Positions 16,660-25,060 of a DNA stretch of 64,000 nucleotides are shown here, in pieces. The stretch comes from Ferrovibrio sp. MS7 (GTDB taxonomy: Bacteria > Pseudomonadota > Alphaproteobacteria > Ferrovibrionales > Ferrovibrionaceae). The stretch is taken from positions 868,001 to 932,000 of the forward strand of contig NZ_JBBKBA010000002.1 of the NCBI RefSeq assembly GCF_038404985.1, in the 5' to 3' direction. The notes under the pieces are model-generated. The model was not told the origin of the DNA, searched no databases, and worked only from the letters and a program-made list of their open reading frames with translations. Within the stretch, counting starts at the first letter, position 1. Every line of letters begins with the position of its first letter. A program made the position numbers and the translations under genes.

Positions 16660-17757
16660 TCAGCCGGTGACTGTCTGTACGATCTGCGCCACGGTCTTAC
16701 CCTCCAGGCCCAGCACATGCAGGTTGCGGCCCTCGGCGTAGAAATCACGATTGGTGAGCAGGCCGGCGAAGCGGATCACTGTATCGGCAGCCGGGGTCGG
16801 CACACCGGCGAGCGGGCCGAGGCAGGCGATGGGCACCAGGCCGCAGGCCACATCCTGCACCAGATAGCGATGCTCCAGCGATTTTGGCGCCGGGGCATAG
16901 CGGAAATGGGTACGACCCATCTCCTGCATGTCTTCCTGCAGGGTCGGGTTATGCAACTGGTAGGTCAGTTCCAGCCAATCGCGCACATTCATGATCTTGG
17001 CGCCATAGGCCGCTGCCACGGCTACGCGCTCGGCATCCAGCTTGGCGATCAGGTCGCACACCGTCGGTACCATGTTGGCGGTGTAGAAATTATAGCTCTC
17101 GTCATTTTCGACGCGACTGACATTGGTGACCATGCCGGCGACATGGAAGATCGCGCCGAGATCGACAAAGCCGGTATGCAGCAGGTTCGGCGCCGTCACC
17201 ATGTTCGGGAAGGCAATGCCAACGCGCTCAAGCACTGCGGCCGAGCGCGCTGCCGGCATCGCCACCAGGTTCCAGCGCGTCTTGATCGTGGTCATGATGA
17301 CCCGGTCTGGCGCCTTCACATGCAGCATGTAGGGATAGGAATCCATCTCGGCAATATCGATCTTTGCCTTGCAGCCAAGGCGATCAAGTGCAGCGCGGAA
17401 CAGCAATGCGCCACCGAAATGGCCCTGGCAGAGCACAATGGTCTGGCCATCTTCGAGCAGCGGCGCCAGGTTACGCGCCACCACCGGATGATCGGTGCCG
17501 TAGGTGCTGACGATCAGCACCGCAGCGCCCTTTACAGCCGCCGCGAGATCCGTGGTTGCCATCTCCACTGGTGCGAAGGTGATATCGCGGCCTTCGACAT
17601 GCAGGCCGCCAGCGGCACGCATGCCCGCCACCTGGGCATCGTCGATATCATGGATGCGCAGGCGAAAGCCGGTGATGCCGAGTTGCGCCGCCAGACCCTT
17701 GCCGCCCATGCCGGCGCCAATGATCGTGATGATGTCCTGTTTGGTGATCGAAGCCAT
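16660..17757 (-). CDS. Opine (octopine/nopaline) dehydrogenase family protein, copy 2
   Basis: A 365-residue NAD(P)-dependent dehydrogenase with an N-terminal Rossmann loop IIGAGMGGKGLAAQLG and a C-terminal helical domain typical of the octopine/nopaline dehydrogenase family (reductive amination of keto acids or the reverse oxidation of opine-like secondary amines). It is a tandem paralogue of the next gene upstream; both share IHDIDDAQVAGMRAAGGLH, IAEMDSYPYMLHVKAPDR or near copies, and HFRYAPAPKSL/HYRYAPAPKSL. AGGACG lies upstream of the ATG. Within this operon the enzyme probably oxidises the imported compound. Ketopantoate-reductase-like chemistry is an alternative. Confidence 0.82.
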   Translation of the reverse strand: MASITKQDIITIIGAGMGGKGLAAQLGITGFRLRIHDIDDAQVAGMRAAGGLHVEGRDITFAPVEMATTDLAAAVKGAAVLIVSTYGTDHPVVARNLAPLLEDGQTIVLCQGHFGGALLFRAALDRLGCKAKIDIAEMDSYPYMLHVKAPDRVIMTTIKTRWNLVAMPAARSAAVLERVGIAFPNMVTAPNLLHTGFVDLGAIFHVAGMVTNVSRVENDESYNFYTANMVPTVCDLIAKLDAERVAVAAAYGAKIMNVRDWLELTYQLHNPTLQEDMQEMGRTHFRYAPAPKSLEHRYLVQDVACGLVPIACLGPLAGVPTPAADTVIRFAGLLTNRDFYAEGRNLHVLGLEGKTVAQIVQTVTG

Positions 17758-17784
17758 GTTTACGTCCTGCTCTGGGGGCTTTTC

Positions 17785-18879
17785 TCAATTGCCGGTGATG
17801 GTGGCGTTGATCTGTGCGATGTTCTTTCCGGAAAGGCCGAGCGCGGCGAGATTGCGCCCTTCCTCATGGAAATTACGCCCGGTAAGCGCATTGGCGATCT
17901 GGATCACCGAGTCGATCACCGGTGTTGCCAGGCCGGCCACGCGGGCCAGGGCCGCCAGCGGCACCAAACCGCAGCCGACATCCTGCACCAGATAGCGATG
18001 GGTCAGTGATTTCGGCGCGGGCGCATAGCGATAATGTGTCACCGCCATTTTCTGCAGCGCTTCATGCAATGTCATGTCGCGGAAGGAATACGTAACCGCC
18101 AGCCAGGTGGGGATATCCACCGTCTTGATGCCGAAGGCCTGTGCCACTGCCAGCCGTTCCCGGTCCATGGCGAGCAGCAGGTTGCACACGCTGGGTACCA
18201 TGTTATTGGCGTAGAAATTGTAAGTCTGATCGCCTTCGACCATGCCGACATTGGTGATCATGCCGCCGACATGCAGGATGCCACCAAGATCGACCAATGC
18301 CGTCTCGAGCATATTGCCGGCGGCCTGCAAGCCTGGAAAAGCGTGAACAATGCGCGCCAGGCAGGCTTCGGTACGCGAAGCCGGTAAGGCTGAAAGATGC
18401 CACTTCTCCTTGATGGTGGTCATGATGACGCGGTCAGGCGCCTTCACATGCAGCATGTAAGGATAAGCATCCATCTCGGCGATATCGACCATGGCCTTGC
18501 AGCCGGCGGCATCCAGTGCCGAACGGAAAACCAGCGGGCCGCAGAAATGGCCCTGGCAGAGCACGATCAACTGGCCATCTTCGAGCAACGGTGCAAGTTG
18601 CCGCGCCAGCGCAGGATGATCGTTGCCATAGGTACTGACGATCAGCACGCCGGCGCCCTTGACGGCCGCGGCGAGATCCGTGGTGGCCATCTCCACCGGC
18701 GCAAAAGGAATATCACGACCTTCGATATGCAGGCCGCCGGCGGCACGCATGCCTGCCACCTGGGCATCGTCAATGTCGTGGATGCGCAGCCGACAACCAT
18801 CGATGCCCAATTGGGCCACCAGCCCCTTGCCGCCCATGCCGGCGCCGATGATCGTCCAGATTTCCTTACCGTTGCTCAC
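17785..18879 (-). CDS. Opine (octopine/nopaline) dehydrogenase family protein, copy 1
   Basis: A 364-residue paralogue of the downstream gene, with the nucleotide loop TIIGAGMGGKGLVAQLG and the same C-terminal pattern. The start chosen is GTG at 18879: GGAGGAG lies 7 bases upstream, whereas a TTG at 18894 would put that ribosome site inside the gene. It follows the permease gene by 18 bp and precedes its paralogue by 27 bp. The two copies differ throughout, so the duplication is not recent. The pair could form a heteromer or act on two related substrates, matching the two binding proteins. Confidence 0.82.
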   Translation of the reverse strand: MSNGKEIWTIIGAGMGGKGLVAQLGIDGCRLRIHDIDDAQVAGMRAAGGLHIEGRDIPFAPVEMATTDLAAAVKGAGVLIVSTYGNDHPALARQLAPLLEDGQLIVLCQGHFCGPLVFRSALDAAGCKAMVDIAEMDAYPYMLHVKAPDRVIMTTIKEKWHLSALPASRTEACLARIVHAFPGLQAAGNMLETALVDLGGILHVGGMITNVGMVEGDQTYNFYANNMVPSVCNLLLAMDRERLAVAQAFGIKTVDIPTWLAVTYSFRDMTLHEALQKMAVTHYRYAPAPKSLTHRYLVQDVGCGLVPLAALARVAGLATPVIDSVIQIANALTGRNFHEEGRNLAALGLSGKNIAQINATITGN

Positions 18880-18897
18880 GCCCCACTCCTCCAAACC

Positions 18898-19686
18898 CTA
18901 CTCGGAAACCACGGTTTCGCTGCTGCTGTTACTTTCCCAGAACACCACGATGCCGTGGAACAGCCGGACCAATTGCGTGCCCGTGATGCCGATGGCGATC
19001 AGGCCGACCAAGGCAGCAAACATGGTTGCGACATCGAAATTCGCCTGCGACGTCGAGACCAGGTAGCCCAGGCCCTTGGTCGAAGCGACGAATTCGGCCA
19101 CCACCGCGCCGATCAGGCTCAGCACCACGCCGATCTGCAGTCCGGCGAAGATATGACCCATGGCGGCGCGCAATTTGAGACGGAAGAAGATTTCCAGCCG
19201 CGAGGCGGAGAACACCTTCATCATGTCAATCAGCGGCTGCGGGGTCTGCTTGATGCCGACGCTGGTATTGATGAACAGCGGGAAGAAGCAGATCAGCGCC
19301 ACCATCACCACCTTCGACAGCATGCCGAAGCCAAACCAGACGATGATCAGCGGCGCCAGCGCCACTTTCGGCATTGACTGCAGGGCAATGATGAAGGGAT
19401 AGACAAAGCGATCGAAATTGCGCGATTCCGCCAGCAAGGCGCCGAATACGATGGCTATGCTGCAGCCGAAGAAATAGCCGATGGCCGTGTTCTGCAGCGT
19501 GAACAGCACATGCGGCCAGTAATCCCCAAGGATATAGCCCTTGTGCAGTTGACGCAGCACGGCCATCGGTTCCGGCAGGATGTAGTTCGGCACTTTGAAC
19601 AGCCGGATCGACACCGTCCAGATAATGATCAACACCACCAGGGTGATCATCGGATAGACTACATTGGCTAGATTGCGACGCAGCAT
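18898..19686 (-). CDS. ABC transporter permease, NitT/TauT (SsuC/TauC) type
   Basis: The 262-residue inner-membrane channel subunit. Hydrophobic segments are visible from about residue 9 (VVYPMITLVVLIIIWTV) and throughout. The EAA-type cytoplasmic loop that contacts the ATPase is around residues 150-180 (FSASRLEIFFRLKLRAAM), and GLQIGVVLSLIGAVVAEF is characteristic of SsuC-like permeases. GAGGAGAG precedes the ATG. Located between the first binding protein and the opine-dehydrogenase pair. Confidence 0.93.
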   Translation of the reverse strand: MLRRNLANVVYPMITLVVLIIIWTVSIRLFKVPNYILPEPMAVLRQLHKGYILGDYWPHVLFTLQNTAIGYFFGCSIAIVFGALLAESRNFDRFVYPFIIALQSMPKVALAPLIIVWFGFGMLSKVVMVALICFFPLFINTSVGIKQTPQPLIDMMKVFSASRLEIFFRLKLRAAMGHIFAGLQIGVVLSLIGAVVAEFVASTKGLGYLVSTSQANFDVATMFAALVGLIAIGITGTQLVRLFHGIVVFWESNSSSETVVSE

Positions 19687-19725
19687 ATCCCTCTCCTCAG
19701 CGCTGAGCGCTCAAAGCTGTGCCTA

Positions 19726-20832
19726 TCAACGGCGGGCCTTCACATCAGCCAGTACCTTGGCGGGATCGAAGGCGTTGATGGCATCGACAAACTGGTTGGT
19801 ATAGAGCGACGCAACATCAATCTGCTTGCTGGTGATCTCACCGCCGTCATAGAGCACATCGATGTAGTCCTGCCACATCTGCGGCTGGTACTCGCCAAAG
19901 CGGCGCGGCGCCTTCGGGTCGGCGAAGGTGAGCATCGATTCCATGCGCTTGGTCACCGTCGGGATCGCTTCGGCCAGGGCCTGTTCATCGGTCTTGTCCT
20001 GTGGCTTGAGCGACGGATACTGCTTCCAGGCGGAGCGGATGCAATGCGGGATGTCGGCTTCGCAGGCCAGGATGGCCTTGGCGACGGCACGGCCAAACTT
20101 GCCGAGCATTTCCGGCCGGTTCTTGATCGTATCCTCGTGCGTCATCATGCCGTTGGAGATCAGGTTGGTGTATTTCGGCGGCTGCTGCAGATAGCGCAGC
20201 TTGATCCCGGCATTAGCCAGGAAGGCAATGGTGGCATCAAAGCCGTTGAACACATCGATCTGGCCAGTGTTCATGGCGTGGATCGCCGGAGCGCCAACGC
20301 CGGTCGGCACGAATTCGTAATCGCGGCCGGCTTCCATTTTCATCTCGCGGAACATCGATCGGGCAATCGGCACATTGCCGTTGGCCAGCGCGCCGACGCC
20401 GATCTTCTTGCCCCGCAGATCCTCGACCCGCTTGATCGGGCTGTTATCCGGCACCACGAAATCCCACGGGTTCTTGCGAGTCACGTTGTAGAAGAAACGC
20501 ACCGGCATGTAGTCGCGGCCCGGCTGGCGGCTGATGATCACCGCGTCGGCACCGGGAAAGCCAATATCCACGCCCTTGTTCGCCACCTGCGGGATCAGGA
20601 CCGAGGTGCCAAGGAATTCGATGATTTCGACCTCCAGGCCTTCCTGCTGGAAGTAGCCCATGTCACGCGCGAGCAGGAAAGGCGAATAGCCGATATTGAC
20701 CCGGGCCGGCGTGCCCATCTTGATCTTTTCCTGCGCATGCACCGCCAGGGGCAGCAGCGACAGGCCGGCAATGACAGCAGCGCGCAAGCAGGACGCGAAG
20801 GCAGAATGGGTGCGGGCAGTGTGTTGCGTCAT
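19726..20832 (-). CDS. ABC substrate-binding protein, NitT/TauT (SsuA/NMT1) type, copy 1
   Basis: A 368-residue periplasmic binding protein. The signal peptide contains AVIAGLSLLPLAVHAQ, with cleavage expected after AHA/HAQ near residue 31. It resembles the copy at 15488-16588 over its whole length. The ATG at 20832 is preferred over a TTG at 20862 because it directly precedes a good signal sequence. It is the first transport gene of the operon, 45 bp downstream of the FadR regulator, and is therefore likely cotranscribed with it. Confidence 0.92.
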   Translation of the reverse strand: MTQHTARTHSAFASCLRAAVIAGLSLLPLAVHAQEKIKMGTPARVNIGYSPFLLARDMGYFQQEGLEVEIIEFLGTSVLIPQVANKGVDIGFPGADAVIISRQPGRDYMPVRFFYNVTRKNPWDFVVPDNSPIKRVEDLRGKKIGVGALANGNVPIARSMFREMKMEAGRDYEFVPTGVGAPAIHAMNTGQIDVFNGFDATIAFLANAGIKLRYLQQPPKYTNLISNGMMTHEDTIKNRPEMLGKFGRAVAKAILACEADIPHCIRSAWKQYPSLKPQDKTDEQALAEAIPTVTKRMESMLTFADPKAPRRFGEYQPQMWQDYIDVLYDGGEITSKQIDVASLYTNQFVDAINAFDPAKVLADVKARR

Positions 20833-20877
20833 GATCCCCCCGGATCTCCTAGGCAGTGACAAAATGCTCCGGCAGCA

Positions 20878-21564
20878 TCACGGCACCACCGGGAAGCGAG
20901 ACAGGAATTCGAGAATGCGGGCATTGGCCCGCACAACATGATCGCGCAGCAGGTTGGCGGCCTGGCGGCCATTGCGTGCCAGCAGGGCATCGACGATGTC
21001 GCCATGCTCGGCCGCCAGCAGCGCATTATTGCGCCCCTTCACCGATTGCAGGCTCACCAGCACCAGCCGCTCGGCCTGCTCCACCAATTCGCGCACCGTC
21101 GCCGCCATCCGTGCCGAACCCGAGGCATCCGCGATGGCGCAGTGAAAATGCCGGTTATAGGCCGTGAAGGCAGAACTATCCCCGCTGAAGCTGCGATAGG
21201 CCTCCAGCGCGGCCAGTTCTTCGTCGCTAGCCTGCCGGGCCGCTTCGCTGGCACAGATCGGCTCCAGGGTTTCGCGGAAACGACAGAGATCGCGGGCATC
21301 GGACAGCGAGATCGGATTGACGCGATAACCCTGGCGCGGCAGCACGGTCACCAGCCGCTCGCGCTCCAGCCGCAACAAGGCCTCCCGCACCGGCTGCTTG
21401 CTCACCTCGTAGCGTGCCGCCAGTTCCTGCTCGCGCAGCGGCTCACCTGGGGCGAGCTGACAGGAGAGCACCTCGTAACGTAGGCGGGCATAAACCGTCT
21501 CTCGCAGCAAAGAGCCTTGCTGTGAAATATCTTGGTTGTCACTCGCTACTACTTTTAGCGACAT
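20878..21564 (-). CDS. GntR/FadR (FCD) family transcriptional regulator
   Basis: A 228-residue regulator: N-terminal winged helix (residues about 20-85, with EQELAARYEVSKQPVREALLRLE as recognition region) and a C-terminal all-helical FCD ligand domain (YNRHFHCAIADASG, then AAEHGDIVDALLARN) with the His and Asp/Asn ligands typical of metal-dependent FCD domains. It heads the operon of two binding proteins, permease, two opine dehydrogenases and ATPase, and probably represses it until the ligand is present. It resembles the FadR protein at 27392-28048. ATG at 21564 has no strong ribosome site. Confidence 0.92.
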   Translation of the reverse strand: MSLKVVASDNQDISQQGSLLRETVYARLRYEVLSCQLAPGEPLREQELAARYEVSKQPVREALLRLERERLVTVLPRQGYRVNPISLSDARDLCRFRETLEPICASEAARQASDEELAALEAYRSFSGDSSAFTAYNRHFHCAIADASGSARMAATVRELVEQAERLVLVSLQSVKGRNNALLAAEHGDIVDALLARNGRQAANLLRDHVVRANARILEFLSRFPVVP

Positions 21565-21630
21565 AAGTCTGGGTTATTCCCTGTATTTTGGCCGAAAACT
21601 CAACCAAAAGAAGAGGCACTGCGCTCTTTG

Positions 21631-21660
21631 TGAAATATCAGAGACAGACTATTGAGTCAA
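21631..21660 (-). promoter_or_regulatory. Promoter and candidate FadR operator upstream of the NitT/opine operon
   Basis: Read on the minus strand, TTGACT (21655-21660) is a good -35 element and GATATT or TATTTC about 15-17 bases downstream a plausible -10. The -10 zone is covered by TGATATTTCA (21631-21640), one base away from the palindromic core TGATATATCA found twice at the other FadR gene. A further copy with one more mismatch (AGATATTTCA on the minus strand, 21533-21542) lies just inside the regulator gene. Suggests autorepression. Confidence 0.5.
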
Positions 21661-21770
21661 ATCGAAATATTAGATCGGCCCCAGGCAGCCCCTTTGGGCA
21701 CAATGAAAGCGGCAGAAATCCGGCATGATTCCCCCGTCCTAAGCGCATAAAAAATCATCTGCTTAAAATT

Positions 21771-21794
21771 CAGGCCGCCATTACTGGCGGCCTG
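21771..21794 (-). terminator. Rho-independent-like terminator after the alpha/beta-hydrolase gene
   Basis: A perfect 10-bp stem, CAGGCCGCCA/TGGCGGCCTG, with the loop TTAC. On the minus strand it is followed by AATTTTAAGCAGATTTTTTA, moderately T-rich. It lies 80 bp beyond the stop of the last gene of the Liv operon and before the FadR promoter, so it likely insulates the two minus-strand operons. The rest of the 21565-21873 gap holds only the FadR promoter region. Confidence 0.65.
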
Positions 21795-21873
21795 ATATGC
21801 GACGGTGCCCGCATCAAGCCTTGGCGGCGCGTCGCGCTGCTCCGTCCCGAGCTGCTGGCTCGGTAGCTAGCAG

Positions 21874-22653
21874 TCAGAACGCCAGGAAGCCACGCACCGT
21901 CTCAATGAAAACGTCGGGCATTTCCAGCGGCGGGCAGTGGCCGCATTGCGCAATCTCGGTGAGCCAGGCGCCGGGTATGCCGGCCGCAAGCTGCCGGCAC
22001 AGAACTGGCGGCGTGGCGGCGTCAAGTTCGCCCACCACCACCAGGGTGGCGTTGCGGATGCTATCAAGCTGGGGCACCAGATCGCAGGCAATCAGCGACT
22101 GGCAGGCAGCAATGAAGGCCTGCGGATCGATACCAAGCAACACCTGGCGGCGTTCCTCAAAGGCTTCGGGATGCTTTGCCAGATAGGCATCGTGAAACAC
22201 CCGGCGCGCGGCGATATCGACAATGCCGCCAAGACCCTCGCTGCCGACCTTCTCTGCCATGACGCGAAACGCCACCTTGCCCTGCTCCGGAAAGCCCGCC
22301 GCCACGTCGCTGAGCACCATCTTGCCGAAGCGCGCGCCGTGGCGCAGCGCCATCGCAACCGCCACGGTGCCGCCAAAGCCATTGCCCATGACGGCGCAAT
22401 CCTGGCCAAGGCCGAAATCGTCGAACACGGTGGCGACGCGATCAGCATAGCCCTCGATGCCCGCCGGGATCGGGGCCGACCCATGGAAACCAGGCAGGTT
22501 GACCAGGGTGACGCGGAACTTCTCGGTCAGCTTCGGTAATACCGGATCAAAGGCGGTGCGATCCGTGAGCAGCGAATGCAGGATCAACAGGTCCGGGCCA
22601 GTGCCGGTCTGCACAGCAGTGAGTTTGCCATCGCGGCTGGTAAGCTTTTGCAT
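21874..22653 (-). CDS. Alpha/beta-hydrolase fold protein lacking the nucleophile
   Basis: A 259-residue alpha/beta-hydrolase. The acid (D211 in VVGELDAATPP) and histidine (H239 in CGHCPPLE) of the catalytic triad are present, but the nucleophile elbow reads G90-N-G-F-G-G, so Gly92 stands where Ser, Cys or Asp is expected. It may not be a hydrolase; lyase or binding functions are possible. ATG at 22653 is chosen because GAGGAAG lies 8 bases upstream. It is the last gene of the Liv-type importer operon, 13 bp after livF, and probably acts on the imported compound or its product. Confidence 0.85.
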   Translation of the reverse strand: MQKLTSRDGKLTAVQTGTGPDLLILHSLLTDRTAFDPVLPKLTEKFRVTLVNLPGFHGSAPIPAGIEGYADRVATVFDDFGLGQDCAVMGNGFGGTVAVAMALRHGARFGKMVLSDVAAGFPEQGKVAFRVMAEKVGSEGLGGIVDIAARRVFHDAYLAKHPEAFEERRQVLLGIDPQAFIAACQSLIACDLVPQLDSIRNATLVVVGELDAATPPVLCRQLAAGIPGAWLTEIAQCGHCPPLEMPDVFIETVRGFLAF

Positions 22654-22666
22654 AACGATTACTTCC

Positions 22667-23383
22667 TCAATGTACGCCGAGATTGGCGGCAATCAGGTTG
22701 GGATCCGCGGCAAGGGCCTCCGGTGTGCCATCGAAAACCACGCGACCGGTGTTGAGAATCGCCACATGGTCGGCCAGTGCAAGCGCGAAGCGGGTATTCT
22801 GTTCCACCAGGATGATCGATAGACCCTCGGTCTTCAGCCGACGCAGGATGGCGCCTACCTCCTCGACGATCTGCGGTGCCAGGCCTTCGGATGGTTCGTC
22901 AAACAGCACCACGCGCGGATTGCCCATCAGCGCACGGGCAATGGCAAGCATCTGCTGCTCGCCGCCTGACATTGAACCAGCCGCCTGGCTCTTGCGTTCG
23001 CGCAAGCGTGGAAACAGGTCGAATACCCGCGCCACATCCCATGCCGCCTTGCCCTGTGTGCCAGCCCGTTCCGCGACACGCAGGTTTTCCATCACGCTGA
23101 GGCTACGGAAGATGCGCCTGCCTTGCGGCACCAGGCCGACACCGCGTCGCGCCACCGCCTCCGGCGGCAGGCCGCGCAGGCTCTCGCCGAACAGCAATAC
23201 CTCGCCATCCCGAGGTGGCGTGAAACCGATGATGGAATGCATTGTTGTCGTCTTGCCGGCGCCATTGCGCCCCAGCAATGCCAGCACTTCGCCGGACTGC
23301 AGGCTCAACGACACGTCATGCAGCGCGCGGCTATCGGCATAATAGGTGTTAATGGCTTGGAGCCGCAGCGCATCAGTCGGCAA
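22667..23383 (-). CDS. livF: Branched-chain amino acid-type ABC transporter ATPase LivF
   Basis: A 238-residue ATP-binding subunit with Walker A GRNGAGKTT, signature MSGGEQQMLAIARAL and Walker B VVLFDEPSEGL, the LivF pattern. It overlaps the upstream livG by 11 bp. First transport operon of Liv type in the window; its ligand is not necessarily a branched-chain amino acid, since such systems also carry aromatic acids, amides and other compounds. Confidence 0.93.
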   Translation of the reverse strand: MPTDALRLQAINTYYADSRALHDVSLSLQSGEVLALLGRNGAGKTTTMHSIIGFTPPRDGEVLLFGESLRGLPPEAVARRGVGLVPQGRRIFRSLSVMENLRVAERAGTQGKAAWDVARVFDLFPRLRERKSQAAGSMSGGEQQMLAIARALMGNPRVVLFDEPSEGLAPQIVEEVGAILRRLKTEGLSIILVEQNTRFALALADHVAILNTGRVVFDGTPEALAADPNLIAANLGVH

Positions 23384-24116
23384 AATACACCTCCCGCACC
23401 CGCGGATGCGCGGTGATGCTGGCGCGATCGCCCTCAGCGATCACCTGGCCGTAATACATCACGGTGATGGACCGGGCCAAGGACAGCGCGATATCCATGT
23501 CATGTTCGATCAGTACCACGGTAATGTCGGCGGGAATGTCGCGCACCAGCGCCTGCACCTCGCTACGCTCCTCGCGTGACAAGCCGGCCAATGGTTCATC
23601 AAGCAGCAGCAATCGGGGTTGCTGCGCCAGTGCCAGGGCAATCTCCAGGCGACGCTTCTCGCCATAAGCGGTTTCCGACAATTTACGGTCGGCCAGGCGA
23701 TGCAGGCCGACGCGCTCCAACGCCGCCTCGGCGCGGGCCGCGAACTCACTGCGCCGGCGCATGCTGGCAATCGGATTGAGCCGCAGCGGCGAAAGGCCCA
23801 ACAGCGAGAGATACACATTCTCGCGCAGTGTGTTGTTGGGAAACAGCGTCAGAATCTGGTAGGTGCGGGCGAGGCCGCGATGGGCGCAGCGATACGGCGC
23901 GGCACCGGTAATATCTTCACCGAACAGCTCAACCCGGCCAGATGTCGGTTTGATATCGCCCGTGATCAGGTTGAACAATGTGGTCTTGCCGGCGCCATTC
24001 GGACCCAGCAGCAACCGGCGGTCACCGACCGGAATCGTCAGGTCGACGCCATCCACGGCCGGCAGCCCGCCGAAACGCTTGCGCAGACCGGTGATCTTGA
24101 GGGCGGGCGCGGTCAT
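23373..24116 (-). CDS. livG: Branched-chain amino acid-type ABC transporter ATPase LivG
   Basis: A 247-residue ATPase with Walker A GPNGAGKTT, the LivG-specific signature variant TAYGEKRRLEIALAL and Walker B LLLLDEPLAGLS. The ATG at 24116 overlaps the livM stop by 4 bp (ATGA), which fixes the start although the frame remains open upstream. Works as a heterodimer with the LivF encoded next. Confidence 0.93.
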   Translation of the reverse strand: MTAPALKITGLRKRFGGLPAVDGVDLTIPVGDRRLLLGPNGAGKTTLFNLITGDIKPTSGRVELFGEDITGAAPYRCAHRGLARTYQILTLFPNNTLRENVYLSLLGLSPLRLNPIASMRRRSEFAARAEAALERVGLHRLADRKLSETAYGEKRRLEIALALAQQPRLLLLDEPLAGLSREERSEVQALVRDIPADITVVLIEHDMDIALSLARSITVMYYGQVIAEGDRASITAHPRVREVYFAD

Positions 24117-25060
24117 GGCGCATTCCTGGCGCCGGGCAACAGGCGTCGGCGCAGGCGATCCAGCCCCGGCACCACGCCTTCCGGCATGAAGATGACGATC
24201 ACAACAAACACAATACCCAGCAGCATTACCCAGCGGGTGACATAGGCGCTGACCACCATTTTCAGCACCACAACGATGAAGGCGCCGACCAGCGGGCCGA
24301 ACAACGTGCCGGCACCGCCGGCAATCACCATCAGCAGGGTTTCCGCCGAGGCCGGCAGGCCGAGTGCGTGCGGGCTGATATACTGGTGGTAATAGACGAA
24401 CACCACGCCGGCGACTGCCGCCCAGAAACCGGCAAAGACAAAGGCCAGCCACTGCACCAGCCAGACGTTATGGCCAAGCATGCGCATGCGGCGCGGTTGG
24501 TCGCGGCTGCCGACCAGGCTGGTACCAAGGCCAGAGCGCGCGAACACGGCAATGCAGCCGATGGCGAGCAGGAAGACGATCGTGGTGAAAAGATAGAAGG
24601 CAACCGGATTGGTGAGCGCGATGCCGAACGGCATCGGGCGCTGCAGGCCCGGCAGGCCATTGTCGCCGCCCGTGACAGTCACCCAGCGATAGGCAACACC
24701 CCACAAAGTCTGACCAAGCGCCAGGGTGATCATCAGGAAGGCGATACCGGTGGCACGCAAAGCCATCAGGCCGAATAGCGCAGCCATCAGCGTGGTGCCG
24801 CCAAGCGCCAGCAGCACCGCCGGCAGATGGCCAAAGCCGCCTTGTGTGTTGAGCCATGCCACCAGATAGGCTGCGGTGCCGAGATAGGCGGCATGGCCGA
24901 GCGAGGTGAGACCGGCATAGCCGACCAGGATATTGAGGCTGGAGGCGAAAATCGCCGCGATCAGAATCTGGCTGGCGACATTGATGTAAAAGGCCTGACC
25001 GATCATCAACGGCACAGCCAATGCCACGGCACCAAGCAGCCAGGGCAATACTCGCATCAT
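24113..25060 (-). CDS. livM: Liv-type ABC transporter permease LivM
   Basis: A 315-residue membrane protein. The segments ILIAAIFASSLNILVGYAG and TSLGHAAYLGTAAYL are the LivM hallmark, and the loop VIAGGAGTLFGPLVGAF near residues 250-270 is the ATPase-contact region. Many hydrophobic helices are evident. ATG overlaps the stop of livH by 4 bp. Ends with a basic tail (RLRRRLLPGARN). Confidence 0.93.
   Translation of the reverse strand: MMRVLPWLLGAVALAVPLMIGQAFYINVASQILIAAIFASSLNILVGYAGLTSLGHAAYLGTAAYLVAWLNTQGGFGHLPAVLLALGGTTLMAALFGLMALRATGIAFLMITLALGQTLWGVAYRWVTVTGGDNGLPGLQRPMPFGIALTNPVAFYLFTTIVFLLAIGCIAVFARSGLGTSLVGSRDQPRRMRMLGHNVWLVQWLAFVFAGFWAAVAGVVFVYYHQYISPHALGLPASAETLLMVIAGGAGTLFGPLVGAFIVVVLKMVVSAYVTRWVMLLGIVFVVIVIFMPEGVVPGLDRLRRRLLPGARNAP

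Noticed and set aside
16600-18009. 469-codon plus-strand frame opposite the opine dehydrogenases
   Set aside because: Shadow of the paralogous minus-strand genes; its internal repetition only mirrors that paralogy.
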